NCBI RefSeq assembly: GCF_900111745.1
Contig: NZ_FOIJ01000002.1
Coordinates: 434,001 to 498,000 of the forward strand
DNA length: 64,000 bases
DNA from: Stigmatella erecta
Lineage (GTDB): Bacteria > Myxococcota > Myxococcia > Myxococcales > Myxococcaceae
Reading direction: 5' to 3'
Made by a program: the position numbers and the translations under genes. Below, one piece after another: positions 17,111 to 26,598 of this stretch; the stretch's first letter is position 1; each line of letters begins with the position of its first letter. Below the pieces are notes generated by a model, which saw only the letters and a list, made by a program, of their open reading frames with translations, did no database searches and was not told the origin of the DNA.

Positions 17111-19264
17111 TCAGGCTCCTGGGTCGAGGACGGGAAAGCGGGTGGGAAGGGTGCCCGTTGCCCAGGCCAGCGCATTGGCCACGGCAGCCGCCGCAGAGGG
17201 ATAGCCCAGCTCGCCCACCCCGCCCACGCGATCATCCGACCGGACAAGGTGGACCTGCATCTCCGCGGGAACGTGCTTCATGCGAAGCCACCGGTAGTCG
17301 GCGAAGCTGCCCTCCCGCACCGCGCCCGCGTCGATGTGGAGGCCGGCGCTCAACGTCGTGGACATCGCGTCGACCGTGGCGCCTTGGAGCTGGTTCTCGA
17401 TGCTCTTGGGATTGATGGGCAGGCCCACGTCGGCGGCGATGACGACGCGCACCACCCGGGGCGCTTCGCCCGTCACGTCGACCTCGACCAGGTGGGCGAT
17501 GGCGCTGTCCCACTCCTCGTGCACGGCCACGCCCTGGGCGACCCCAGGCGGCAGGGCCCGGCCCCACTCGCCTTCGAGCGTCACCTTGTTCAGCACGGCC
17601 TTGAGCCGGTCCGATGCGAGAAAGGCGCGCCGCAGTTCGACCGGATCCCTTCCGAGGCCTCGCGCGAGCTGGTCGACGAAGAGCTCGTTGGCCACGGCCA
17701 CTTGGCTGCTGAACACGGAGCGGAACGAGGCCGTGGGGATGGGCAGGGAAACCTCCCGCAGGTGCTGCAGGGGCAACAGCCCGAAGCGGTAAGGGAAGCG
17801 CTGGGTCAGCTCGAAGAACACCGCGCTGGTGACCTCTGGCAGCACCCTTCCGACGATGGCGGTGACGGCATCTCCGAACCCGTGGGGAAGCTCCACGGTG
17901 GGGATGGCGGCGCGGTGGTGCCAGCCGAGGATGAGCCCCCCGGGCCCCAGGAAGGCGTGGAGCCGGTGGTGGCTGGCGGGCCGGTAACGGCCATGCCGCA
18001 TGTCGTCGTTGCGGGTCCACATCAACTTCACCGGCCGCCCGAGGGCTCGGGAGACCCGGGCGGCTTCCACCGCGGCCTCGGGGAAGAACCTTCGGCCGAA
18101 CCCGCCCCCGGCTCGCACGGTGTGCACCGTCACCCGTTGGGGCGCGAGGGCCCAGCCAAGCGCCGCGGCCACCTCGTGCCGGGTGAACTTCGGATCCTGG
18201 CCACCCGACCAGATCTCGGCGCTGTCCGCGCTCACCCGGGCCACGCAGCTTTGGGTCTCCATCGGGGCGTGCGCGAGGTAGGGAAAGTCAAAGCGCGCCT
18301 CGAGGGTCCGCACCGTGAGCGGTGGAGGGAGCACGGCGCCGTCCGTGGCCTCGCGCAGCCGCGCCCGGATGTCCGCGTCGGAGAGGTGGCTCGCGGGTCC
18401 TGGCCCCCAGGAGATCCGCAGGGCATCGCGGGCCGCGAGCGCCTGAGCAAAGTTCTGGGCGGCAACCGCCACCCCCGTGGGAAGCGGGACCACGCCGAGC
18501 ACGCCGGGCATCGCCACCGCCACCGAGGCATCGTAGGCCTGGACGGAGCCCCGCAGCGTAGGGGGCCGGGCCACTACCGTCGCCACGGTGCCGGGGACCT
18601 CCAGGTCGAGCGTGTAGCGGGCCGCACCCGTGACGATGTCCCGGGCATCGATGCGGCCGGTAGGGCGGCCCACCACCGTGTACTGCGCGGCCTCTTTCGG
18701 CTGAGACGGCACCTCGGGCAGCCACACCCGGGCAGCCTCCCGCGCCAGGGCGCCGTAGCCTGCCTTCCGGCCGTCGGGGGCGAGCACCTCGCCGTGGGCC
18801 GTGGAGAGCTTCCAGGCGGGCAGGTGCCACCGGTGGGCGGCGGCGGTGACCAGCCGCGCCCGGGCTCCCGCCGCAGCGGCGCGCAAGGGGGCCGCGAGGT
18901 ATCGCATCGTCGAGGACATGCCGGTGAGCTGGATGAGCCAGTGTGGGCTCGCATCGGTGGTGTGCACCTCCACCGTGTTCAGGTCCGCGTCGAGTTCCTC
19001 CGCGACCAGCATCGCCACGCCCGTGGTGATGCCCTGGCCCATCTCGGTGCGGGGCAGCGCCGCGATGATGCGCCCGTCCTCCCGGAGGGAGATGTAGAGA
19101 TCGAACGGTGTCTCTTCCACGGGAGGAGTGACCTCCTCGGGTGCGCTGTCGAGGTCCAACCGCGCGGCGATGACCAGCGTGGGAGAGGCCACCACCCACG
19201 TCAGAAGTTGGCGGCGATCCATCCTGACGGGGGCGGCCACCTCTGGCGTCTTCGCGTCCTGCAT
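17111..19264 (-). CDS. Molybdopterin-binding large subunit, IorB/aldehyde-oxidoreductase type
   Basis: 717 residues. The N-terminus has [13 protein letters not shown], a twin-arginine-like signal or anchor as in isoquinoline 1-oxidoreductase beta chains. Then follow [30 protein letters not shown] and [11 protein letters not shown], and near the C-terminus GVGELGYPS, whose Glu is the expected catalytic base. The product with its 2Fe-2S partner probably hydroxylates an aromatic N-heterocycle or an aldehyde in the periplasm. I place the start at ATG 19264, because a perfect 14-bp palindrome sits across the alternative ATG at 19282 and looks like an operator. The two genes form a short operon. 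Confidence 0.85.
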   Translation of the reverse strand: MQDAKTPEVAAPVRMDRRQLLTWVVASPTLVIAARLDLDSAPEEVTPPVEETPFDLYISLREDGRIIAALPRTEMGQGITTGVAMLVAEELDADLNTVEVHTTDASPHWLIQLTGMSSTMRYLAAPLRAAAAGARARLVTAAAHRWHLPAWKLSTAHGEVLAPDGRKAGYGALAREAARVWLPEVPSQPKEAAQYTVVGRPTGRIDARDIVTGAARYTLDLEVPGTVATVVARPPTLRGSVQAYDASVAVAMPGVLGVVPLPTGVAVAAQNFAQALAARDALRISWGPGPASHLSDADIRARLREATDGAVLPPPLTVRTLEARFDFPYLAHAPMETQSCVARVSADSAEIWSGGQDPKFTRHEVAAALGWALAPQRVTVHTVRAGGGFGRRFFPEAAVEAARVSRALGRPVKLMWTRNDDMRHGRYRPASHHRLHAFLGPGGLILGWHHRAAIPTVELPHGFGDAVTAIVGRVLPEVTSAVFFELTQRFPYRFGLLPLQHLREVSLPIPTASFRSVFSSQVAVANELFVDQLARGLGRDPVELRRAFLASDRLKAVLNKVTLEGEWGRALPPGVAQGVAVHEEWDSAIAHLVEVDVTGEAPRVVRVVIAADVGLPINPKSIENQLQGATVDAMSTTLSAGLHIDAGAVREGSFADYRWLRMKHVPAEMQVHLVRSDDRVGGVGELGYPSAAAAVANALAWATGTLPTRFPVLDPGA

Positions 19265-19274
19265 GGGCACATCA

Positions 19275-19288
19275 TGACACATGTGTCA
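19275..19288. promoter_or_regulatory. 14-bp perfect palindrome, candidate operator
   Basis: TGACACATGTGTCA is its own reverse complement and lies 10 bases upstream of the chosen start of the molybdenum-hydroxylase operon. The size and symmetry suit a TetR- or MarR-type dimeric repressor. No regulator gene is adjacent, so the binding protein is unknown. Confidence 0.5.
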
Positions 19289-19330
19289 CGGTCTCGGGAC
19301 CGTGCCTGGCGGGAGTCAATCCGGTTGCGG

Positions 19331-20875
19331 TCACTTCGTGAGGATGAACTCCACGCGGCGGTTCTCGCTTTGGCCTTCCTGCGTGTCGTTCGATGCGATG
19401 GGACGCGAAGGACCGTAGCCTCGGGCCTCAAGGCGTGAGCCCGCGATGCCACGCTGGATGAGGTAGGCCCGTACCGCATCCGCGCGCTCCTGGCTCAGGG
19501 AGCGATTGAGCTGTTCCGGTCCGGTGTTATCCGTATGGCCCTCGATGCGGAGCGAGACATCGGGCCGCGACTTCAGCAACTCGGCGACCTCATCCAAGAT
19601 GCGCGCGCCATCGCCCTGGATCTCGGCGAGTCCTACCTGGAAGATGATCTTTCGGTCCGCCAGGGAGAGCCGCTCCTCCCTCACCGAGGGCGAGACAGGC
19701 TCGGGGCATCCCTGCCGGCCCTGCACTCCCGGTTCCTTCAGACACCGGTCCAGCCGGTCGACGACGCCATCACCGTCCGAGTCCCGGTCTGGGCACCCCC
19801 TGTTGTCGGGCGCCCCCGCCTCCAGCGGACAGCGGTCCTCCTTGTTGGGCACGGAATCACCATCCTCATCGTTGCCAGGGCACTGCGCGGGCGTGTGCTT
19901 CCGCCCGCCCTGGCAGACATCCCCCAGCGGAGGGTGGTGAGCCCAGGCGATTCCCACCCCTGCCCGCCACGAGGGCGTCCCCGGGATGTCGGTGAAGCCA
20001 TGCCCGGCCAGCGCGTTCAGCTCGAAGCCATGTCCGATGGGCAGCCGCACGCCTCCCAGCAGCTCCACCGCCACGTCCGGGTGCACCAGCGACTCCGCCA
20101 CCTGCAGCGCCAGCTCGCCGCGAAGACCGTCCCCCCGGGTGGCCACCACCAGCCCCTGCTCCAGCTCGGTGCCCACGTCGCGCCCCGGCTCGGCCTCCGT
20201 CGCCCTCACCCGCGCACCCACGCTGGCCCCCAGCGCGAACCTTCCCACCTCCCGTCCCAGCGAGACGCGGGGTGAGAGCTGGAATCCGGCCCAATGCTCC
20301 TGGCGCCCGAAGGCACTCGCCCGCCCTCCAGGGAGGCCCACGCCAAACCCCACGGCCAGGGACACCGGCGCCCCCTCCTCGCGCCGGAGCAGCGAATAGC
20401 GCCCTCCCACCTCCGGCGTCCCCAGCCCCGAGGACGCTGGCTCAGCGACACCTTCCAGCGTCTCCGCCCCATGGCCGCCCTGGGAGAGGATGACCGGGAG
20501 CCGGATGGACAGCTCCAGGCGCTCCACCGGAGACCAGGCCCCCATGAGCCAGGCCGACGTCCGGTAGTGCAGGATGGACCGGCTTTCCCCATCACTGCCC
20601 TCCAACACCAGAATGCCCCGCTCGTAGTTGGCCAGGAGGCTGAGGCGATAGCTGCCCTCGGAGAGCAGCCGCCCCGAGTCCACCAGCAGCGAGTCCGTCG
20701 CGGCGGCGCTGAGCTGCAGGCGCTCCGCGTCGAACGCCACCAGCGGGCTGGAGAGCGTCTGTCCCGCGGCGCGGGTGGCTACCAGGGCCGCGGCGAGCAC
20801 ACAGGTCCATGCCAATTCACGCAAGGGAAGGTCCTTCGCACTGAAGCGTCGAATGAGGAGGTTCGGGAAGCTCAC
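19331..20875 (-). CDS. OmpA-family outer-membrane protein with TSP3 repeats
   Basis: About 514 residues. A hydrophobic export segment (TCVLAAALVATRAAGQ) is followed by about 290 residues rich in alternating beta strands, fitting a beta barrel. Two calcium-binding thrombospondin type 3 repeats follow (DEDGDSVPNKEDRCP and DSDGDGVVDRLDRC), then an OmpA peptidoglycan-binding domain with IEGHTDNTGPEQLN and LEARGYGPSRPIASN at the C-terminus. It probably ties the outer membrane to the cell wall. The start is either GTG 20875, coupled by GTGA to the stop of the Kelch gene, or TTG 20824, which gives a tidier signal peptide. The coupling suggests both products work together at the surface. Confidence 0.82.
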   Translation of the reverse strand: MSFPNLLIRRFSAKDLPLRELAWTCVLAAALVATRAAGQTLSSPLVAFDAERLQLSAAATDSLLVDSGRLLSEGSYRLSLLANYERGILVLEGSDGESRSILHYRTSAWLMGAWSPVERLELSIRLPVILSQGGHGAETLEGVAEPASSGLGTPEVGGRYSLLRREEGAPVSLAVGFGVGLPGGRASAFGRQEHWAGFQLSPRVSLGREVGRFALGASVGARVRATEAEPGRDVGTELEQGLVVATRGDGLRGELALQVAESLVHPDVAVELLGGVRLPIGHGFELNALAGHGFTDIPGTPSWRAGVGIAWAHHPPLGDVCQGGRKHTPAQCPGNDEDGDSVPNKEDRCPLEAGAPDNRGCPDRDSDGDGVVDRLDRCLKEPGVQGRQGCPEPVSPSVREERLSLADRKIIFQVGLAEIQGDGARILDEVAELLKSRPDVSLRIEGHTDNTGPEQLNRSLSQERADAVRAYLIQRGIAGSRLEARGYGPSRPIASNDTQEGQSENRRVEFILTK

Positions 20876-23800
20876 GGGGTGCCACGCTCCCGGCGGCGAT
20901 GGCGCCCCGCCCAGGTGGCGAGGACCGACAGCACGGCCAGCGCCGCGCTCGCGCCTCCGCCAGCGGCCTGGCAGCTGCCGCCGGCAATCGACACCACCCG
21001 GGCCTGAACGGCGACGTTGAACGCGCACTGCGCGGAGTTTCCGGCGGCATCCGTCGCGGTGACGGTGACGCGGGTCACCCCCTTGGGAAAGCGGGAGCCG
21101 GACTCCGGCGACGCGGTGACCGTGGAGGAGGAAACGAGGTCCACCGGCTCCGGCAGCGCATACGGCACGGGGGTGTCCCCCGGCTCGTCCAAGCGCACCT
21201 GCACGTCCTCCGGACAGCTCAGCGCCGGGGGCGTCGTGTCCCGCACCGTCACCTGGAACGTGCACGTCGCCTGATGGCCCTTCGCATCCTCCGCCGTCGC
21301 GGTCACCAGGGTGTTCCCCAGCGGCAGGGTGCTCCCCTGCGGCGGCGAATACGTCACCGTGGGATTCCCGGTGATGCCGTCGGTCGCGGTGGCGGGGGGG
21401 TACGTCACCGGAGCCCCCTCAGGCCCTGTCGCCTCCACCACGGCGTCCGCCGGGCAGGTGATGTCCGGAGGCCTCGGGGAGGTCACGTTGAGCGTCACGG
21501 TGGCGACGTTGCTGTCCAGGCCGCAGTCCCGCGCCCGGAAGGTGAAGCTGTCTGGCCCCCTGTAGCCCGGCTCGGGCGTGTAGGTGACGGAGGGCGGCGT
21601 ACCGCTCAGCGTCCCATGAGCCGGCGGGGTGACGATGACGAACGCCAACGGAGGTCCCGCCTCGGCATCCGTTGCCACCAGCGACAGGTTCACGGGGACG
21701 CCTTCCGGCGTGGAGACCGTCAGGTCCTGCGCCACCGGAGCGGTGTTCTGCACCACCGTCACCATCCGCCCGCCGCCGATCGCGTTGGCGAAGACGGAGA
21801 GCGCATAGGTGCCCGGCGTGACGCTGTCGGGAATGGCCACCGTCACGCCGTTGGCGGACATCTCGGTGCCCGGCAACGTCCAGAGCCGGTGCCCCTCGGC
21901 CGCCTGCAACCGCACCAGCGGGAAGTTCGTCGCGGAGTCCTTGAAGTCTCCCGAGCTGGCTCCGGAGATGCCCCGGAACAGCGTGCCGGTGATCCGAGCC
22001 GTGCAGGCGCGCAGGACCTCGCCAGGCCCTGTTACCCCCGGACGCCATGCTGGCTGCGCCCCGGTGTCCTCGTACAGCTCGGCACTGGCCAGCCACGCGC
22101 CCCCAGCGCCCTGCCCTCCCAGCGCGAGCACCTCATTCGAGGGCAGCACGGCCGTATGGAAACGCAGCCGCTGGGCAGCGAGGCCCGGCGCGGGCTTCCA
22201 GGTGTTGGCCGCACCGTCGTACAGCTCCGCGGTGGCGAGTACCGCGCCCCCTGGCCCTTGGCCTCCCGAGACGAGCACCCGGCCCGAGGGCAGCAGTGAG
22301 GCCGAATGCAATGCGCGCGGGCCCGCCAGGGTCCCCGCCGGGGCCCAGGTGTTGGAGGCCGGATCATACACCTCCGCCGAGGCCAGCTCCGTCGAGGGCG
22401 AGGTCCCCGCCACCGCCAGGACCCGGCCCGAAGGCAGCACCGTCAGGGTGAAGGAGGCCCGTGCCTGCGAGAGGCCCGCCGCCGGGGCCCACGTGTTGGA
22501 GACCGGGTCATACAGCTCCGCCGAGGCCAGGGGCGCGCCCCCGTTCTCGCCCCCCACGGCCAGAACCCGGCCGTCATGCAGCAGCACGGCCGCATGACGC
22601 GAGCGGGGCGTGGCGGCTGTCCCGGCGGAACTCCACGTATTGGCGGCCGGGTCATACAGCTCCGCGGCCCCCGTGCCCGCGCCGCCCACCACGAGCACCC
22701 GGCCCGAGCCGAGCACCGTCGCGGTATGCCCATCCCGGGCGGCCGTCATCGAACCCGCGGGTGACCAGGCGTCGGCCACGGGGTCGTACTGCTCCGCCGA
22801 GGCCAGCGGCCCCACGCCATTGCCTCCTCCGGTGGCGAGCACCCGGCCGGACGGCAACAGGCTCAGCGTGGCGCGCTCACGCGCGGTGGCCAGGGAGGCG
22901 GCAGGAGCCCAGGCGTTGCTCGCGCGCGTGTAGCGCTCCGCCGTCGCGAGCACGCCACCCGCGCCCCGCCCCCCCGCGGCCAGCACCTGGCCCGAGGGCA
23001 GCAGCACGGCGGAGGAGCCCCGGCCCTGCACGAGATTGCCGGCCGGAGCCCAGCGGCCGCTGGAGGCCTCGTAGAGCTCCACATTCGAATAGAAGGTCAG
23101 GCTCGGGTTCGAGCTGTAGCCCCCAGCGGCCAGCACCTGGCCGCCCGTCAGCAGGGTGGCGGTGGCATTCTCGCGAGCCACCGCCGCTGTACTCGAGGCG
23201 GCCCAGGTCCCCGTCGCCGGGTCATACAGCTCCGACACGGGCTGCGCGTTGCGCGCCGAGTCCGAGCCTCCCTGGACCAAGACCTTGCCACTGGGCAGCA
23301 GCGTGGCCGCATGCCCGTTTCGCGGATGAATGAGCGCGCCGGTGGCGGTCCACGTGTTGGCCACCGGGTCATACAGCTCCGCGTGCTGGGTGACCCCTGC
23401 GTTCGTGAAGCCTCCGGCGAAGAGGACACGGCCATCGGGGAGCAACGTCGCGCTCGCATAGTGCCGGGGAACCCCGGGAGGCGCCGCCAGGGACCAGGTC
23501 CCTGTGGCGGGGTCATAGAGTTCCGCGACGGGCACCTCGCCCACGACGTTGTTGAAGCCGCTGGCCACCAGCACCCGGCCGTCCCGCAGCAAGGTGGCGG
23601 TATGGGCCCGGCGGGCAACGGACATGGGGCTGGTGGCGGTGAAGGTGTTCGTCGCGGCGTCATAGAGCTCCGCCGTGTTCAGGTTGGAGCCTCCCACGAC
23701 GAGCACCTGCCCCGAGGACAGGAGGGTCACGGTGTTCAGGCTGCGAGTCACGGACATGGCCCCCGTGGAGGACCAGACGTTCGTCGCGGCATCATAGAGG

Positions 23801-24771
23801 CGTGCCGACGCGCTCCCGTCCGACAGGGCGAAAGCCCTCCCCGTGGGAAGCAGAACGGCCGACATGATGTTGCCCTGGATGCCAGGACTTCCGGCGGAGG
23901 CCCAGGTGCCGGTCTCCGGGTCGAAGCGCTCGGCGGAAGACACGAACCCGTTCCGGTTGACGCCGCCCGCGGCCAAGACGCTGCCGTCGGGCAGGAGCAA
24001 CGAGGCGTGCTGGGCCCTCGCGCTCGCCATGCTGGCCGTCGACGACCAGCCTGGAGCCACCACCAACGGCGCGGTGAGCCCCTCCAGAGAGACCTCGGTG
24101 ATGAGCGCCACGCGAGCCCCCTCGGCCTCGAACACCTTGGCGCGCAGGGACTCGCGCACGCCGGACAGGTGCACCTTTCCCCGGCGGGACTGGCCGCGCG
24201 CGTCGCGCACCTCGGAGGGATGGAAGCGAAGGACGGGACGCCCCCTCACGTCGAGGAACTCCACGTACTCACCGGCGTCATGAAGGCGGCGCACCGAGGG
24301 CGGGAGCGTGACGTGGTACTCCGCGCGGTGGAGTCCCCCGGCGCCGTCCAGGCCCCAGGCCTCCTCGATGCGCGAGGTCCGCCAGCCCTGGTCCACTTCC
24401 GTGGACGCGCCTACCGGGAACCAGAAGTGCCGCTCGCCCGCGAAGGCCACCTCCTTCTCCCAGCGCAGCGCCGGAACTCCGCCGGGGCCGGATGGCTGTT
24501 CGACCTGGAAGGTCAGCCCGTGTGCCGTCAGCGTGAGCGAGCCGCTCCCAGTGAACCGGGCCGTGAGCGCAGGGTCCTGCGCGGCGGAAGCAGGCGCGAG
24601 GCGGGCTCCGGGAGAGGCCGTCCCGCCGGAGGCGAACTCGGGGAAGGAGGCCCGCGCCAGGGCGACTGCTTCCGCCGAGGATGAAAGGGGGCCCGTCTCC
24701 TCGCAGGCGAGCACGAAGACACCGCAGAGCACCACGAAGAGGAGTCGTCCCGAGACCCAACCTGGCTGCAT
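20872..24771 (-). CDS. Large Kelch-repeat lipoprotein with cadherin-like and HYR domains
   Basis: 1299 residues. A lipobox (VFVLAC, Cys23) is followed by an N-terminal domain, then about 650 residues of Kelch repeats, each with a motif like LLPSGRVLAAGG and AELYDPATGTW, enough for two beta propellers. Next comes a cadherin-like domain (TPEGVPVNLSLVATDAEAG to DSFTFRARD), then two HYR domains (about 1101-1178 and 1179-1258). The tail has GGSCQAAGGG, a hydrophobic stretch and RHRRRER, which resembles the MYXO-CTERM sorting signal with its invariant Cys (1267). Carrying both an N-terminal lipid anchor signal and a C-terminal sorting tail is odd. Likely surface-exposed adhesin or scaffold. Its stop overlaps the start of the OmpA gene. 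Confidence 0.85.
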   Translation of the reverse strand: MQPGWVSGRLLFVVLCGVFVLACEETGPLSSSAEAVALARASFPEFASGGTASPGARLAPASAAQDPALTARFTGSGSLTLTAHGLTFQVEQPSGPGGVPALRWEKEVAFAGERHFWFPVGASTEVDQGWRTSRIEEAWGLDGAGGLHRAEYHVTLPPSVRRLHDAGEYVEFLDVRGRPVLRFHPSEVRDARGQSRRGKVHLSGVRESLRAKVFEAEGARVALITEVSLEGLTAPLVVAPGWSSTASMASARAQHASLLLPDGSVLAAGGVNRNGFVSSAERFDPETGTWASAGSPGIQGNIMSAVLLPTGRAFALSDGSASARLYDAATNVWSSTGAMSVTRSLNTVTLLSSGQVLVVGGSNLNTAELYDAATNTFTATSPMSVARRAHTATLLRDGRVLVASGFNNVVGEVPVAELYDPATGTWSLAAPPGVPRHYASATLLPDGRVLFAGGFTNAGVTQHAELYDPVANTWTATGALIHPRNGHAATLLPSGKVLVQGGSDSARNAQPVSELYDPATGTWAASSTAAVARENATATLLTGGQVLAAGGYSSNPSLTFYSNVELYEASSGRWAPAGNLVQGRGSSAVLLPSGQVLAAGGRGAGGVLATAERYTRASNAWAPAASLATARERATLSLLPSGRVLATGGGNGVGPLASAEQYDPVADAWSPAGSMTAARDGHTATVLGSGRVLVVGGAGTGAAELYDPAANTWSSAGTAATPRSRHAAVLLHDGRVLAVGGENGGAPLASAELYDPVSNTWAPAAGLSQARASFTLTVLPSGRVLAVAGTSPSTELASAEVYDPASNTWAPAGTLAGPRALHSASLLPSGRVLVSGGQGPGGAVLATAELYDGAANTWKPAPGLAAQRLRFHTAVLPSNEVLALGGQGAGGAWLASAELYEDTGAQPAWRPGVTGPGEVLRACTARITGTLFRGISGASSGDFKDSATNFPLVRLQAAEGHRLWTLPGTEMSANGVTVAIPDSVTPGTYALSVFANAIGGGRMVTVVQNTAPVAQDLTVSTPEGVPVNLSLVATDAEAGPPLAFVIVTPPAHGTLSGTPPSVTYTPEPGYRGPDSFTFRARDCGLDSNVATVTLNVTSPRPPDITCPADAVVEATGPEGAPVTYPPATATDGITGNPTVTYSPPQGSTLPLGNTLVTATAEDAKGHQATCTFQVTVRDTTPPALSCPEDVQVRLDEPGDTPVPYALPEPVDLVSSSTVTASPESGSRFPKGVTRVTVTATDAAGNSAQCAFNVAVQARVVSIAGGSCQAAGGGASAALAVLSVLATWAGRHRRRERGTP

Positions 24772-25088
24772 TCACCCTCCAGCCCCAGGCATCCGCCATG
24801 GGCTGACGCGCCGTGGAGCGCGCCCCACGCGGAAGTCCTCCGCCTGTGGCCCCGCATGTAGCATGGCCTCTCTCAGCTCCGCGTCCAGACTGACGCGCCC
24901 CCTGGAGGGCGCTCCCCTGGGAGACGCGCCGCGCCGAGGTGGCGAGACTCCTCGTGCAGCGCCACGGGCGAGGCCCGCTCGTCTTTTGAGCGGACAGCTC
25001 CTGCCCTCCATCTGACCTTCTCCCACCCCGGGTCCGCCGGGGGAGGAAGACTTGTGAGGGGGGAGCCCGTCTGTCATAAGCCGCGCCC
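24772..25088. other. Divergent intergenic region
   Basis: About 317 bases between the Kelch gene and the AI-2E permease, which are divergently transcribed. It should hold both promoters. I found no clear consensus boxes, repeats or small gene in it. Confidence 0.4.
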
Positions 25089-26276
25089 ATGCTGCATCCC
25101 GACGAAGCGATGGCTCCCGCGGAGCCCCGCAAGCGGCTCATCATCCTGGCGTGCCTGTGGGTGGCCATCGCGGGGGTGTTGTTCGCGTTCCGCTCGGTGG
25201 TGATGCCCTTCGCGGGTGCGGCGCTCATCGCCTACCTCGTCCAGCCCCTGGTGGCCCGCATCACCCGGTGGAAGGTGGCGGGCCGTCCCATCCCCCGGTG
25301 GGTGGCCATCCTGCTCATCTATGCCCTGTTCTTCCTGGGCGTGTACCTGTTCTTCATCGCGCTGGTGCCCCAGCTGTACCGGGAGCTGGCGCGCATCAGC
25401 CGGGACGGGCTGGCCTTCGCCCACTCGCTCACGCCCGAGTACGTCCAGTCGCTCGCGCACCGCGCCGAGGAGTGGCTGGGCAACTATGGCCTGCCCATCG
25501 CGCTGTCCAACCGCGCCGTGGAGGGGACGGACGCCTCCCTGGGCGGGTTTGGCTTCGAGGTGGACCTGGCCCAGCTCCTCAAGGATGCCGCGGAGCGGCT
25601 GTCCGTGCTCGTCCAGGAGAACCTGGGCAACATCGTCAACGTCTCCAAGCGCATCATCGGCGGGGTGCTCGCCAGCGTCTTCATGATGTTCTTCATCCTG
25701 ATGGTGGCCGCGTTCTTCTCCATCGACGCGAACGCCATCCTCCGCTACTTCAGCACCCTCATCCCGGCCAGCTACGCCGCCGACGCGGCCCTGCTCTTGG
25801 AGCGCATCGACCGCTCGCTGTCGGGGGTCGTCCGGGGCCAGGTCACCATCTGCCTGGTGAACGGCGCGCTCACGGCCATCGGGCTGTTGCTGTTCGGGGT
25901 GAAGTTCGCCTTCCTGCTGGCCACCATCGCCACGCTCTTCAGTCTCATCCCCATCTTCGGCACCATCATCAGCTCGGTGCCCATCGTGCTCATCGCCCTG
26001 GCGGAGGGCTTTCAGAAGGGGCTGGCCATCCTGCTGTGGATCATCGGCATCCACGCGCTGGAGGCGTACTTCCTCAACCCGAAGATCATGGGCCAGGCGG
26101 CGCGCATCCACCCGGTCATCGTGGCGTTCAGCCTCATCGCCGGCGAGAGCCTCTATGGGCTGGTGGGCGCGCTGTTCGCCGTGCCCGTGGCGGCCCTCTT
26201 CGTGGCGTGCTTCGACTACGCGCGCCTCAAGGCCCAGCCGCGGCTGGCCACGTCCTCCGAGCCTCCGGCGCCCTGA
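25089..26276 (+). CDS. AI-2E/PerM-family membrane transporter
   Basis: 395 residues. Two N-terminal membrane segments (IILACLWVAIAGVLFAF and WVAILLIYALFFLGVYL), a central soluble helical region with GNIVNVSKRIIGG, and five or six C-terminal segments including LIPIFGTIISSVPIVLIAL and NPKIMGQAARIHPVIV. This is the UPF0118/AI-2E family of uncertain substrate; members export autoinducer-2 or act as Na+/H+ antiporters. Start could also be ATG 25110. It stands alone on the plus strand, convergent with the small lipoprotein next to rho. Confidence 0.88.
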   Translation: MLHPDEAMAPAEPRKRLIILACLWVAIAGVLFAFRSVVMPFAGAALIAYLVQPLVARITRWKVAGRPIPRWVAILLIYALFFLGVYLFFIALVPQLYRELARISRDGLAFAHSLTPEYVQSLAHRAEEWLGNYGLPIALSNRAVEGTDASLGGFGFEVDLAQLLKDAAERLSVLVQENLGNIVNVSKRIIGGVLASVFMMFFILMVAAFFSIDANAILRYFSTLIPASYAADAALLLERIDRSLSGVVRGQVTICLVNGALTAIGLLLFGVKFAFLLATIATLFSLIPIFGTIISSVPIVLIALAEGFQKGLAILLWIIGIHALEAYFLNPKIMGQAARIHPVIVAFSLIAGESLYGLVGALFAVPVAALFVACFDYARLKAQPRLATSSEPPAP

Positions 26277-26282
26277 GGCGCC

Positions 26283-26588
26283 TCAGCTGCAGGCCGCGAC
26301 ACAGCGCGAGTCGCGGCAGGTGGCCACGCAGCGCCCACACCCGATGCTGTTGACGGGGCACCCTCCGGTGCAGCGCACCTCGCTGCAGTCGGGGCCATCC
26401 AGCACGTGCGTGGGGTTGGTGCCCTGGCCACAGCAGCCATTGGGCACGCAGTCGCTTTCCCTGTAGCAGATGCGGTCGGAGACGCCCGGAGGGGGCGGCT
26501 CTGCCTCTTCCACCACGTCGCACCCCACCCCCAGGCTGGACATCCCCAGCATGAGGGCCATCAGACACAGGCGGCGGGAGCGGCGCAT
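26283..26588 (-). CDS. Small cysteine-rich lipoprotein
   Basis: 101 residues. The signal LCLMALMLGMSSLGVGC ends in a lipobox (Cys23). The mature part is short and rich in Cys: CYRESDCVPNGCCGQG, CSEVRCTGGC, CGRCVATCRDSRC, about thirteen cysteines in 78 residues, presumably all disulfides. Similar small Cys-rich exported proteins are abundant in myxobacteria and none has a known role. It starts 10 bases after the rho stop and may be co-transcribed with it. Confidence 0.75.
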   Translation of the reverse strand: MRRSRRLCLMALMLGMSSLGVGCDVVEEAEPPPPGVSDRICYRESDCVPNGCCGQGTNPTHVLDGPDCSEVRCTGGCPVNSIGCGRCVATCRDSRCVAACS

Positions 26589-26598
26589 CGGGTGTCTC

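Noticed and set aside
17093-19438. A 781-codon open frame on the plus strand opposite the molybdenum hydroxylase
   Set aside because: The minus strand encodes complete, motif-bearing subunits; the plus frame is compositionally biased (His/Arg/Gly) without domains.
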